The position numbers and the translations under genes were made by a program. This document shows, piece after piece, positions 26,034-34,705 of a DNA stretch of 64,000 nucleotides (position 1 is the first letter of the stretch; the number at the start of each line of letters is the position of its first letter). A model generated the notes under the pieces. It was not told where the DNA came from. It worked only from the letters and a program-made list of their open reading frames with translations, and searched no databases. The stretch spans positions 83,602 to 147,601 of the forward strand of contig CAWHUL010000005.1 of the NCBI GenBank assembly GCA_963832365.1. Direction: 5' to 3'. Source of the stretch: CAWBRT01 sp963832365 (GTDB taxonomy: Bacteria; Acidobacteriota; Terriglobia; Terriglobales; Acidobacteriaceae).

Positions 26034-27017
26034 CTAGCGTATCGCTGCGGCGCGCGATTTGGCTTTCAGGGTGCGCCTGCGCCTGACACAGAAGTACGCC
26101 AGCACGGCCACTAACGGCAGCGCCGCATAGCCGGATTGCGGGTGCGTCCGCAGAAAACCCCAGATGTAGGCAAGGCTCACGCCGAAGAGAATGATCGCCA
26201 GCATGATCTTCAGATAGCGCGCAGGGATGAAACGCTGGGTTCGTGCGCCGAGATACATTCCGGCAATTCCACCGAGTCCGAAGCGGATGCCCAGAGCCCA
26301 GTCCGGGGCCACGAGCATTCCGTGCGTCTGGTAGAAAGGCGCCACGGACTGATAGAAGCCAACCCCGACCACCGAAGTGGCAAAGGTGCCCATCAGGGTT
26401 GCACCGGCGATGGTATGCACGGGCAATCCATAGATCGCGACGAAGAAGGGAGCGATGATTGCGCCTCCGCCGATGCCGTAGATCCCGCCGATTAAGCCGA
26501 CGATCAGGCTCAGCATGAAAATGCCGCCCGTACTGCACTGGTACTGGTGCTGCCGAAACTCAAACACCAATTCGCGGACGGTGAATTTCAGCAGGTGGAC
26601 GTGCGATTCCCCTTGAGCGCCTGAGGCCTCGGTTTTTTTGCGCGACTTGAATATGTCTGCCACCATGCGCGCGCCGACCCACAGCAACACGCAACCGACG
26701 AACGCTTTGAACCGTTCGGCATCGGCCAAGACGGTAAGGCGGATGAATCCGCCGACGATGACGCCGGGGGTGGTGCCGGCCACCACGATCAATGCCAAGG
26801 GCCACAGGATGCGCTTCTCCCGCCAGTAGCGGTAAACGCCGGCCGGAATCGCGATCAGGTTAAACACTAAATTGGTGGCGCTGACGGCGGGGCCGGTGAG
26901 ACCGAGAAAGCTAATCTGGATAGGCAACAGCAGGAATGCGCCCGAGATGCCGACCATGGAGGTAAAGAAAGAAATGACGAAAGCGGCGACCGGTGGTAAC
27001 CACCATTGTGCTTCCAT
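26034..27017 (-). CDS. TauE/SafE-family permease
   Basis: About 327 residues with eight or so membrane segments in two related halves: ISFFTSMVGISGAFLLLPIQ in the first and IVGLIGGIYGIGGGAIIAPF in the second, the repeated glycine-rich signature of TauE/SafE transporters. These export or import small anions such as sulfite, sulfoacetate or taurine-derived sulfonates. The ATG at 27017 is preferred over 27029 because GGAGGA precedes it. It is divergent from aprBA across a 545-base gap with CRP-like sites, so sulfite or sulfate traffic is the natural guess. Confidence 0.87.
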   Translation of the reverse strand: MEAQWWLPPVAAFVISFFTSMVGISGAFLLLPIQISFLGLTGPAVSATNLVFNLIAIPAGVYRYWREKRILWPLALIVVAGTTPGVIVGGFIRLTVLADAERFKAFVGCVLLWVGARMVADIFKSRKKTEASGAQGESHVHLLKFTVRELVFEFRQHQYQCSTGGIFMLSLIVGLIGGIYGIGGGAIIAPFFVAIYGLPVHTIAGATLMGTFATSVVGVGFYQSVAPFYQTHGMLVAPDWALGIRFGLGGIAGMYLGARTQRFIPARYLKIMLAIILFGVSLAYIWGFLRTHPQSGYAALPLVAVLAYFCVRRRRTLKAKSRAAAIR

Positions 27018-27078
27018 GCTTTCCTCCATCGGTGTTCGGACTGGTTAAGCAAGATAGCGCCGATCCTGCCTCCGCACG

Positions 27079-27122
27079 CGTGATCGTGATCACTGGCATA
27101 GTGTGATGTGACTCAGCTCACC
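27079..27122. promoter_or_regulatory. Tandem CRP/FNR-like operator sites
   Basis: Site one at 27079-27094 is CGTGA-TCGTGA-TCACT. Site two at 27107-27122 is TGTGA-CTCAGC-TCACC. Both fit the CRP-type pattern TGTGA-N6-TCACA, site two at nine of ten positions. Their centres are 28 bases apart, about 69 and 97 bases before the TauE/SafE start and more than 440 bases before aprB. The rest of the 27018-27562 gap shows no other element. Confidence 0.55.
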
Positions 27123-27562
27123 GAACAAAATACTCAGGGAGGGCATGATGTGTCCGCGATCAAGTTGAAGCTACCGGAGGTTGGATGTCCGTATTCCGCG
27201 GGCACGTTCTGAAGTCCTCCCGGCGCGGAGTACGCATCAGCGGTTCTCTACCGGGCTCCGATTCTGCCTTTCAGTTTCGAGGGCGGTATGAATCGGCGTT
27301 TCCGGAGCAGAGTGATGACTGCCTCGCGCGGCCACTTTTTGATCGTATCGCACTTCATTCATCCACCCCTCTGCGGATGTCCGGGTTCACGGCAAATGGC
27401 GACAGGTTCTTAGCTTGTCTCTCTTTTGTTGCTGTTCGGTCGCCGGCAGTGGACACGCTACAGGCCTCGGGCAATTCGGATTTTGGAAGAACGAGGCTCG
27501 ACTCAATTCGGCCGGTCTAAATCAGGGCTTCATCGATCAAAACGATGGCCTGGAGGTGATTA

Positions 27563-28009
27563 GTGCCAAGTTATGTGATTCCCGATAAATGTGACGGGTG
27601 CAAAGCACTGGATAAAACTGCATGCCAGTACATTTGTCCCAACGACCTCATGGTTCTTGATAAAGAAAAAATGAAGGCGTACAACCGCAGTCCCGAACTG
27701 TGCTGGGAATGCTACAACTGCGTCAAGATTTGCCCGACGCAGGCTGTGGAAGTTCGCGGCTATGCGGACTTCGTTCCCCTCGGCGCTTCCGCGACGCCAC
27801 TGCGCTCCACGGACTCGATCATGTGGACAGTGAAATTCCGGAATGGCACGCTGAAACGGTTCAAGTTCCCCATCCGCACAACGCCAGAAGGCACTGCCGT
27901 ACCAGACGGCGGGTACAAGTCTCACGCGGATCTCAAGAGCAACGCGCTGTATTCCGAGCCGGAAGCCCTGGGATTGCCTGCGGTGTTCAGCCTGAAGGGA
28001 GGCAATTAA
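27563..28009 (+). CDS. aprB: Adenylylsulfate reductase subunit beta
   Basis: 148-residue iron-sulfur subunit that passes electrons to the FAD of AprA for APS reduction to sulfite and AMP in the cytoplasm. It has two [4Fe-4S] motifs: CDGCKALDKTACQYIC with following CP (10-30), and CWECYNCVKICP (47-58). The C-terminal tail (VFSLKGG) wraps around AprA in known structures. The start is GTG, with a near-perfect ribosome site GGAGGTGAT three bases upstream, implying strong translation. Its stop overlaps the aprA start (TAATG). It is the first gene of the apr-qmo block. Confidence 0.95.
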   Translation: MPSYVIPDKCDGCKALDKTACQYICPNDLMVLDKEKMKAYNRSPELCWECYNCVKICPTQAVEVRGYADFVPLGASATPLRSTDSIMWTVKFRNGTLKRFKFPIRTTPEGTAVPDGGYKSHADLKSNALYSEPEALGLPAVFSLKGGN

Positions 28010-29931
28010 TGCCTAAGTTTGAGACTGTCATCGTCGAAACCGATCTACTTATCGTGGGCGGCGGAATGGCCGCGTGCGGAGCAGCCGTCGAAGCGGCTCA
28101 CTGGGCCAAGGCGAACGGGTTGAAGGTCACGCTGGTCGACAAGGCCGCGGTAGACCGTTCCGGCGCCGTATCTCAGGGCCTCTCGGCCATCAACCAGTAC
28201 GTCGGCCTGCGGGACGGCGCGAACTCCATCAAGGACTATGTGGACTACGTCCGCAACGATCTGATGGGTGTCACGCGCGAAGACCTAGTGGCCAACATTG
28301 CCCGTCACGTTGACTCCTCCGTGCACCTATTCGAAAAATGGGGCCTGCCGATCTGGAAAGACGAGAAGGGCGCCTATGTTCATGAAGGCCGCTGGCAGCT
28401 CATGATCAACGGCGAGTCCTACAAGGTTGTGGTGGCGGAAGCCGCCAAGAACGCACTGCTGAAGACCGGCGTTGGAGAAATCTACGAGCGCGTCTTCATT
28501 ACCGGTCCGCTGATGGATGGCGACCGTTGCGCGGGTGCGGTTGGGTTCTCTGTGCGCGAGAACAAAGTGTACGTGTTCAAGTCCAAGGCCACCCTGGTGG
28601 CGATGGGCGGCGCCGTCCACGTGTTCAAGCCGCGGAGCTCGGGCGAGGGCTTTGGCCGCGCCTGGTATCCACCGTTCAACACCGGCTCATCGGCGTATTT
28701 CACGCTGAAGGCCGGCGCGGAAATGACCTGCCAGGAAGTTCGCTTCATCCCCGTGCGCTTCAAGGATGCCTACGGTCCGGTGGGCGCATGGTTCCTGCTG
28801 TTCAAATCGCGCGCGACCAATGCCATGGGCGGTAACTACATGATCGAGCGCAAGGAAGAGTTGACGAAGTGGGGACCCTACGGACGAGTAAAGCCCGTCC
28901 CGGCGAACCTGCGCAACTACCTTGGCATGCTCGATATCGCAGAGGGCAAGGGCCCACTGTCGATGCGGACTGAAGAAGCCATGGCTGCCATCGCCGAGCA
29001 GTACAAGGGCGATCCCAAGGCTTATGCGAAGAAGATGAAGGAACTGGAATCAGAGGCCTGGGAAGACTTCCTGGATATGACGATTTCACAGGCTCTGTTG
29101 TGGGCCGGCACCAACGTGCAGCCCGAACAGAAGTCTTCGGAAATCGCCCCCTCTGAGCCGCTCTTTATCGGTTCGCACTCCGGCGCTACCGGCGCCTGGG
29201 TCAGCGGTCCCGAGGACCTCCAGACTTCTGAGACCAAGTCTCAGTACTTCTGGGGCTACGAGAATATGTCAACCGTCAAGGGCCTGTTCTGTGCGGGCGA
29301 TGCTTCCGGCGCTTCGAGCCATAAGTTCTCATCCGGCTCGCATGCTGAAGGCCGCATCGCTGCCAAGTCCGCGATTAAGTTCATCGTGGAAAACAATACC
29401 GCGCCCAAGCTGGATCAGGCCGTGGTAGACGCGCAGATCAAGGACATGATGAAGCCGATGGATACCTTCGAGGCATTCCAGAAGGCGACATCAGACCCGG
29501 ATGTCAACCCCAACTACATCAAGCCGCGCATGTTCATGCTTCGTCTGCAGAAGATCATGGACGAGTATGCTGGCGGCGTTTCGGCGCAGTTCTCCACCAA
29601 CAAGCCTTCTCTCGAGCGGGCGTTGGAACTGTTGGCTTTCTTGAAGGAAGACTCCGAGAAGCTGGCAGCCGGCGATGCGAACGAACTGATGCGGTGCTGG
29701 GAAAACATTCACCGTATGTGGCAGGCCGAAGCCCACGTGTACACGGTGCTGTTCCGTGAAGAAACGCGTTGGCCGGGCTACTACTTCCGGTCCGACACAC
29801 CGAAGATCGACGAAGAAAAGTGGCACGTCTTCGCGAACTGCCGGTGCGATCCGAAGAGCGGAAAGTGGGATGTGTTTACAAAGCCCATCATCCGGATCTT
29901 CGAAGACAAAGCCCAGGTAGCTGCAAAGTAG
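28009..29931 (+). CDS. aprA: Adenylylsulfate reductase subunit alpha
   Basis: 640-residue FAD subunit and catalytic centre of dissimilatory APS reductase, which forms a sulfite adduct on FAD N5. The FAD fold begins LLIVGGGMAACGAAVEAA (13-30). Substrate-site stretches include SGAVSQGLSAINQYVG, AEMTCQEVRFIPVRFKD, PLFIGSHSGATGAW and GASSHKFSSGSHAEGRIAA. Length and composition match reductive-type AprA (about 650). The ATG at 28009 overlaps the aprB stop by one base. A strong terminator follows. The alternative role, oxidation of sulfite to APS, cannot be excluded from sequence. Confidence 0.96.
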   Translation: MPKFETVIVETDLLIVGGGMAACGAAVEAAHWAKANGLKVTLVDKAAVDRSGAVSQGLSAINQYVGLRDGANSIKDYVDYVRNDLMGVTREDLVANIARHVDSSVHLFEKWGLPIWKDEKGAYVHEGRWQLMINGESYKVVVAEAAKNALLKTGVGEIYERVFITGPLMDGDRCAGAVGFSVRENKVYVFKSKATLVAMGGAVHVFKPRSSGEGFGRAWYPPFNTGSSAYFTLKAGAEMTCQEVRFIPVRFKDAYGPVGAWFLLFKSRATNAMGGNYMIERKEELTKWGPYGRVKPVPANLRNYLGMLDIAEGKGPLSMRTEEAMAAIAEQYKGDPKAYAKKMKELESEAWEDFLDMTISQALLWAGTNVQPEQKSSEIAPSEPLFIGSHSGATGAWVSGPEDLQTSETKSQYFWGYENMSTVKGLFCAGDASGASSHKFSSGSHAEGRIAAKSAIKFIVENNTAPKLDQAVVDAQIKDMMKPMDTFEAFQKATSDPDVNPNYIKPRMFMLRLQKIMDEYAGGVSAQFSTNKPSLERALELLAFLKEDSEKLAAGDANELMRCWENIHRMWQAEAHVYTVLFREETRWPGYYFRSDTPKIDEEKWHVFANCRCDPKSGKWDVFTKPIIRIFEDKAQVAAK

Positions 29932-29938
29932 TGTCAAA

Positions 29939-29979
29939 GGGTGGGGACCCCGAAGCATCGGGGTTCCCACCCGGTTTTT
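29939..29979 (+). terminator. Intrinsic terminator after aprA
   Basis: GGGTGGGGACCCCGA pairs with TCGGGGTTCCCACCC (one G-T wobble) around an AGCA loop, followed by GGTTTTT. It lies seven bases after the aprA stop and would reduce read-through into the qmo genes. Confidence 0.85.
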
Positions 29980-30042
29980 CGATCACCCGAGTGAGTGCAA
30001 CTCGCCGGGAACCGCAATCCATCGCGTGAGTAAAGAGGTCCC

Positions 30043-30315
30043 TTGGATACGTTGAACACACCCCGTTGTCCCGACTGTAACGAACCACTGACAAAGTGGG
30101 AGAACCCGGAACTGAACTCCTGGAGCGGCGAATACCAATACGTATGCTTCAACGATGAATGTCCCTACTTCGTGCGGGGCTGGAATTGGATGCTGGAAAA
30201 ATTCAATAAGAAGGCTTCTTACCGTTACCGCTTCGATCCGGCCACGGGAGAACGCGGACCGCTGCCCGTGTGGTCCAAGAACGCTTTACGCAGCAATATT
30301 TTGACGACCGAATAA
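30043..30315 (+). CDS. Ogr/Delta-like zinc-ribbon protein of the apr-qmo cluster
   Basis: 90 residues. The N terminus has four metal-ligand cysteines, CPDC (9-12) and C35-x4-C40 in VCFNDECPYF, forming a zinc ribbon. A conserved-looking aromatic tail follows (WNWMLEKF, SYRYRFDPATGERGPLPVW). The start is TTG with AGAGG upstream. It lies between the aprA terminator and the YkgJ-like gene, co-directional with qmoABC. Function unknown. By context it may assist assembly or regulation of the APS reductase/Qmo system. It is not a phage Ogr activator by context. Confidence 0.8.
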   Translation: MDTLNTPRCPDCNEPLTKWENPELNSWSGEYQYVCFNDECPYFVRGWNWMLEKFNKKASYRYRFDPATGERGPLPVWSKNALRSNILTTE

Positions 30316-30346
30316 GAATTACGAACAGAATTAAGGAGGCCCTGCT

Positions 30347-31174
30347 ATGGCTGAGGCTGAATCCCCTGAATTAAATGTTGTACAAAACACGCCTCGCCTG
30401 GGCCTTGACGACCGATTCACATTCCAATGTGATCCGACTCACGATTGTTTTGGGCACTGCTGTCAAGACGTTTCCATCCTGCTGACCCCATACGACGTGA
30501 TGCGCATGAAGAAAGCGCTGGGGATCAATTCCTCCGAGTTCATGGAGAAATACACCTCGATTGCGTACTCCGCGGAGAAGCGGGTGCCGGTGGTGTTTCT
30601 CAAGATGAACGAAGACGACAAGAAGTGCCAGTTTATCAGTGACAAAGGCTGTGGGGTTTACACCAGCCGTCCATGGGCATGCCGCATGTATCCGCTGGGA
30701 ATGGCCGAGCGGGGAACATCGCAGGCGGCCGCCGAGCGATTTTATTTTGTGTTGAAGGAAGATTTGTGCCACGGTCACGGCAGGGGCGCTGAATGCAAGG
30801 TTGGCGAGTTCATCGACGGCCAGGGAGTCGAGCCCTACGACGTGATGCAGGGGCCGTTCCGCCGCTTGTTGGCGTTGGCCGCCGAACAGGAGAAAGCGCT
30901 GACGGAAGACCAATGCGCCATGTATTACATGGCACTCTACGATGTCGACCGCTTTCGGCGCTTCGTATTCGAGACTCGCTTCCTGAATTTGTTTGACGTC
31001 GACGAAGCGCGGGTCCACGCGCTCCATACCGACGACGAAGAACTGCTGGCGCTGGCAGTCGAATGGCTTGCCTTCAGCCTGTTCCAACAAAAAGTGATGC
31101 GGATGAGCAAGACCGCAGCCCAACGGCAAGTCCCTGGGCCCGAAGCATGCGCCAACGAAGCCTCACCGGCCTAA
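30347..31174 (+). CDS. YkgJ-type cysteine-cluster protein
   Basis: 275 residues. The N-terminal half carries the YkgJ/UPF0153 metal-cluster pattern: C-x4-C-x3-CC in FQCDPTHDCFGHCCQD (~24-40), then KCQFISDKGCGVYTSRPWAC (~90-110) and CRMYP. These ligate Zn or Fe. The C-terminal half is helical without a known motif. AAGGAGG precedes the ATG, and qmoA starts six bases after its stop. YkgJ proteins are of unclear function. Location between apr and qmo suggests cluster maturation or redox coupling, which is inference. Confidence 0.85.
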   Translation: MAEAESPELNVVQNTPRLGLDDRFTFQCDPTHDCFGHCCQDVSILLTPYDVMRMKKALGINSSEFMEKYTSIAYSAEKRVPVVFLKMNEDDKKCQFISDKGCGVYTSRPWACRMYPLGMAERGTSQAAAERFYFVLKEDLCHGHGRGAECKVGEFIDGQGVEPYDVMQGPFRRLLALAAEQEKALTEDQCAMYYMALYDVDRFRRFVFETRFLNLFDVDEARVHALHTDDEELLALAVEWLAFSLFQQKVMRMSKTAAQRQVPGPEACANEASPA

Positions 31175-31180
31175 AAAATT

Positions 31181-32455
31181 ATGCCTACTACGGAAACCGC
31201 AAACGGAAACAGCAAGGCCCTACTCGTGATCGGAGGTGGCATCGCGGGACTGACTGCGGCGCTCGATGCAGCCGAGACAGGACTCGATGTCATCCTGATT
31301 GAGAAATCACCTTACCTCGGCGGCCGTGTAGCCGGGTTCCACAACTACTTCCCCAAGCTCTGCCCACCCTCATGCGGACTGGAGATCAACTTCAGGCGTC
31401 TGCGGAACAATCCGCGGATTACCGTGCTAACACAGGCGGAGCTGGAAAAGCTGTCAGGCTCGCCGGGGCAATACGACGCGGTGATCAAGATTGCGCCGCG
31501 ATACGTGAGCTCGGCTTGCACATTGTGCGGCGACTGCGTCGACGTCTGCCGGTCGGAAATTGCCGATCCGCTGGAGTTCGGATTAATGCAGACGAAGGCG
31601 GTACACGCGCGCCGATTGGCCGCGTTTCCGGCAACGTATGCGTTGGACCGCGCTGCCTGCGCCACCGACTGCCATGCCTGCGTGGACGCATGCAAGTATG
31701 GGGCAATCAACCTTGCCCAGGGCATCGAGCGCAAGACGGTTCGCGTCGGCTCGGTGATTGTGGCGACCGGTTGGAAGCCGTATGACGCGGCCAAGCTCGA
31801 CAATCTCGGCTTCGGCAAGTGCGCCAACGTCGTCACCAACGTGATGATGGAGCGGATGGCGGCGATGGACGGACCGTCCGGCGGCAAGCTGCTGCGGCCC
31901 TCCGACGGCAAAGCGCCGAAATCGGTGGCCTTCGTGCAGTGCGCCGGTTCGCGCGACCAGAACCACCTGCCCTACTGTTCAGCGGTATGCTGTCTGGCTT
32001 CAATGAAGCAGACCACCTACGTTCGCAAACTTTATCCCGAAGCAAAGGTCACGATCTTTTACATCGATGTCAGGACGCCCGGGCAATTGGAGGATTTTGC
32101 CTCCAAGGTGCGCGCCGACGAAGCGGTGGAACTGGTCAAAGGGAAGGTCGCCAAGGTCGAAGAGGACCCGCAGACCAAGGACCTGCAAGTCACCGTCGAG
32201 GATGTGATCGGTGGCAAGAAGATGACGCGGAGCTTCGATCTGGTGGTTTTGGCCACCGGAATCGTACCCCAGACCGACGGGTTGCCCGCGGATTTCAAAC
32301 TGGACGAGTTCGGCTTCATGATGAATGGCTCGCCCGGACTCATAGGCGCCGGCTGCGCCAAACGGCCGGCGGAAGTTTCCGCTACCGTTCGCGACGCGAC
32401 CGGGGCGGCACTGAAGGCGCTACAGATCGGAATGGGGGCCGCGCACAATGGATAA
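31181..32455 (+). CDS. qmoA: Quinone-interacting oxidoreductase subunit QmoA
   Basis: 424 residues, an HdrA-like FAD protein of the complex linking quinol to APS reductase. The FAD site is LLVIGGGIAGLTAALDAAE (15-33), with LGGRV and SCGLEINFRRL after it. Cysteine groups CTLCGDCVDVC (~113-123) and CATDCHACVDAC (~160-171) suggest iron-sulfur centres. A late FAD segment reads FDLVVLATGIVPQTDG. It follows the YkgJ-like gene by six bases and overlaps qmoB by eight, so the set is one transcription unit. Confidence 0.94.
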   Translation: MPTTETANGNSKALLVIGGGIAGLTAALDAAETGLDVILIEKSPYLGGRVAGFHNYFPKLCPPSCGLEINFRRLRNNPRITVLTQAELEKLSGSPGQYDAVIKIAPRYVSSACTLCGDCVDVCRSEIADPLEFGLMQTKAVHARRLAAFPATYALDRAACATDCHACVDACKYGAINLAQGIERKTVRVGSVIVATGWKPYDAAKLDNLGFGKCANVVTNVMMERMAAMDGPSGGKLLRPSDGKAPKSVAFVQCAGSRDQNHLPYCSAVCCLASMKQTTYVRKLYPEAKVTIFYIDVRTPGQLEDFASKVRADEAVELVKGKVAKVEEDPQTKDLQVTVEDVIGGKKMTRSFDLVVLATGIVPQTDGLPADFKLDEFGFMMNGSPGLIGAGCAKRPAEVSATVRDATGAALKALQIGMGAAHNG

Positions 32456-34703
32456 GAAACTAGGACTCTACATTTGCAGCGGCTGTTCGATCGGCGACAC
32501 GGTAGACGTGGACAAGCTGGCGATTCTGGCGACGAAGGAATACAAGCCGGCGATATGCCAAACCCACGCATTTCTCTGCGGCGATGAGGGCGCGGCGATT
32601 ATCCGCCGCGACGTCGATCGCGGCACGGTCGATGCGGTAGTCATTGCCGCATGCTCGCCGCGCGTCAAAGCCGAGTGCTTCTCATTCGATCCCCGGATGG
32701 TGCTTGAGCGCATCAATTTGCGCGAACAGGTCGCCTGGTGTCACGAAGCGAAACACGAGGATACCCAGGCGCTGGCCGAAGATTACATCCGGATGGGCCT
32801 GACGAAGGCCGGCAAGATGGAACCGCTGGAGCAGTTGCCGGAAGACACCATCTCCAAGACCGTGATGGTTGTGGGCGGCGGCATCGCCGGCATCAGCGCG
32901 GCACTGGACGCAGCCGCTACTGGATACGAGGTTGTGCTCGTCGAAAAACAACCGCAGCTCGGCGGCTTCATGAAGGGCCTCAAGAAGGCATTCCCGACGC
33001 GCGCGCCATATACGGATGCGTCCGCTGACGGGCTCACGAGCAAACTTGAAGCGGTGCTCTCGAACCCGCGCATCAAGGTGTTCTGCTCGACACGGATCGT
33101 GAAGACCGAAGGCCAGCCCGGCATGTTCGACGTGACCCTCGAGGGAGCGGCGGATACGTCGGTCGAGCGCGTGGGCGCGATCATCATGGCAACCGGCTGG
33201 CAGCCATACGATGCGACCAAGCTGGGACCGCTCGGCTACGGATTGCCGAACGTGGTCACCAACGTCGAGTTGGAGCAGATGGCGGCACGCGGACAAATTA
33301 CGCGGCCATCGGATGGAAAGCAGGCCAAGCGCGTGTTGTTCCTGCAATGCGCCGGCTCTCGCGAGCAGGATCACCTGGCCTACTGTTCCTCGGTTTGCTG
33401 CATGACAACCCTGAAGCAGGCCGAGTACATCCGCGAGCAGGACTCGCAAGCCGAGGTCTTCGTTATTTACCGCGACATCGTTACCCCCGGACCTTACGAG
33501 AAGTATTACCGGAAGGTTCAGGACCACCCGTTGAATTTTTTCATGAAGGGCAAGGTAACCCAGGTTGCGGCAGCGGCGGATGACCGGGTGCAGGTGAGCC
33601 TGGACAGCGAATTGCTGGGCGCGCCGATGCAGGTGACGGTCGACTTGGTGGTGCTGGCAACCGGCATGGTGCCAAACTCCGCCGATGGTCCGGGCATACG
33701 CGCTTTGCGCGACGCCAATGCGAAATTGGCCCGCAATGAGTCCGAGACGCAGTGCAAGGATGCACAGGCGACCATCGACCTGATGAAGCGGCACGAGGGC
33801 ACGGAAATCCTGAACCTTAACTACCGTCAGGGACCCGACCTGCCCGTGCTGCAAGGTGGATTCGCCGATTCCAAGTTTATCTGCTTCCCTTACGAGAGCA
33901 TGCGGACCGGCATCTACGCGGCGGGAACGGTGCGCGCACCGATGGACGCGGCGCTGACAGAAGAAGACGCTGGCGGAGCGGTGATGAAGGCTATTCAGTG
34001 CGTCGAACTGGCCAGCCGAGGCCAGGCGGTGCATCCGCGTACGGGAGATCTTTCTTACCCCAGCTTCAACCTGCAACGCTGCACGCAATGTAAACGCTGC
34101 ACCGAGGAGTGCCCGTTCGGTGCGCTCGACGAAGACGAGAAGGGCACGCCGAAATTCAACCCCTACCGTTGCCGGCGCTGCGGAATCTGCATGGGCGCTT
34201 GTCCGGAGCGGATTGTTTCCTTCAAGAATTATTCGGTGGACATGATCGCCAGCATGGTGAAGTCGATCGAGGTTCCCGACGAATTCGAAGAGAAGCCGCG
34301 CATCCTGGTGCTGGCGTGCGAGAACGACGCCTATCCGGCGCTCGACATGGCCGGCCAGGGCCGCCAGCAGTATGACGCGAGCGTGCGCATTATCCCGCTT
34401 CGCTGCCTGGGCTCGATGAATATCGTGTGGATCGCCGATGCCCTGTCGCGCGGCATCGACGGAGTGTTGCTGCTGGGATGCAGATTTGGCGACGACTATG
34501 AGTGCCACTTCATGCGCGGCAGTGAACTGGCGAACCGCCGCCTGGAAAACGTGAAGGAAACCTTGCAGCGGTTGCAACTGGAGTCCGAGCGTATTCACCT
34601 GACGCAGCTTGGCATTGACGACTACGCCCGGCTGCCGGAAATCATTAACGAGTTTGCGGCCCGTATTCGCGAGATTGGGCCGAATCCATATAAAGGCTTT
34701 TAG
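32448..34703 (+). CDS. qmoB: Quinone-interacting oxidoreductase subunit QmoB
   Basis: 751 residues, HdrA-like with an added C-terminal MvhD-type domain, as in known QmoB. The FAD site is VVGGGIAGISAALDAAATGY (~142-162). CAGSREQDHLAYCSSVCCM is characteristic of HdrA-like subunits. Two ferredoxin-type clusters lie at about 545 (CTQCKRCTEECP) and 574 (CRRCGICMGACPE). The MvhD-like part (~617-745) has CENDAYPALD and LLGCRFGDDYECHF. It forms the soluble electron-transfer core with QmoA. The ATG overlaps the qmoA end, and qmoC starts two bases after its stop. Confidence 0.94.
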   Translation: MDKKLGLYICSGCSIGDTVDVDKLAILATKEYKPAICQTHAFLCGDEGAAIIRRDVDRGTVDAVVIAACSPRVKAECFSFDPRMVLERINLREQVAWCHEAKHEDTQALAEDYIRMGLTKAGKMEPLEQLPEDTISKTVMVVGGGIAGISAALDAAATGYEVVLVEKQPQLGGFMKGLKKAFPTRAPYTDASADGLTSKLEAVLSNPRIKVFCSTRIVKTEGQPGMFDVTLEGAADTSVERVGAIIMATGWQPYDATKLGPLGYGLPNVVTNVELEQMAARGQITRPSDGKQAKRVLFLQCAGSREQDHLAYCSSVCCMTTLKQAEYIREQDSQAEVFVIYRDIVTPGPYEKYYRKVQDHPLNFFMKGKVTQVAAAADDRVQVSLDSELLGAPMQVTVDLVVLATGMVPNSADGPGIRALRDANAKLARNESETQCKDAQATIDLMKRHEGTEILNLNYRQGPDLPVLQGGFADSKFICFPYESMRTGIYAAGTVRAPMDAALTEEDAGGAVMKAIQCVELASRGQAVHPRTGDLSYPSFNLQRCTQCKRCTEECPFGALDEDEKGTPKFNPYRCRRCGICMGACPERIVSFKNYSVDMIASMVKSIEVPDEFEEKPRILVLACENDAYPALDMAGQGRQQYDASVRIIPLRCLGSMNIVWIADALSRGIDGVLLLGCRFGDDYECHFMRGSELANRRLENVKETLQRLQLESERIHLTQLGIDDYARLPEIINEFAARIREIGPNPYKGF

Positions 34704-34705
34704 CC

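Noticed and set aside
27185..27520. 111-codon plus-strand frame upstream of aprB
   Set aside because: No ribosome site, arginine/serine-rich composition without hydrophobic pattern, and no recognisable motif. Treated as non-coding leader.
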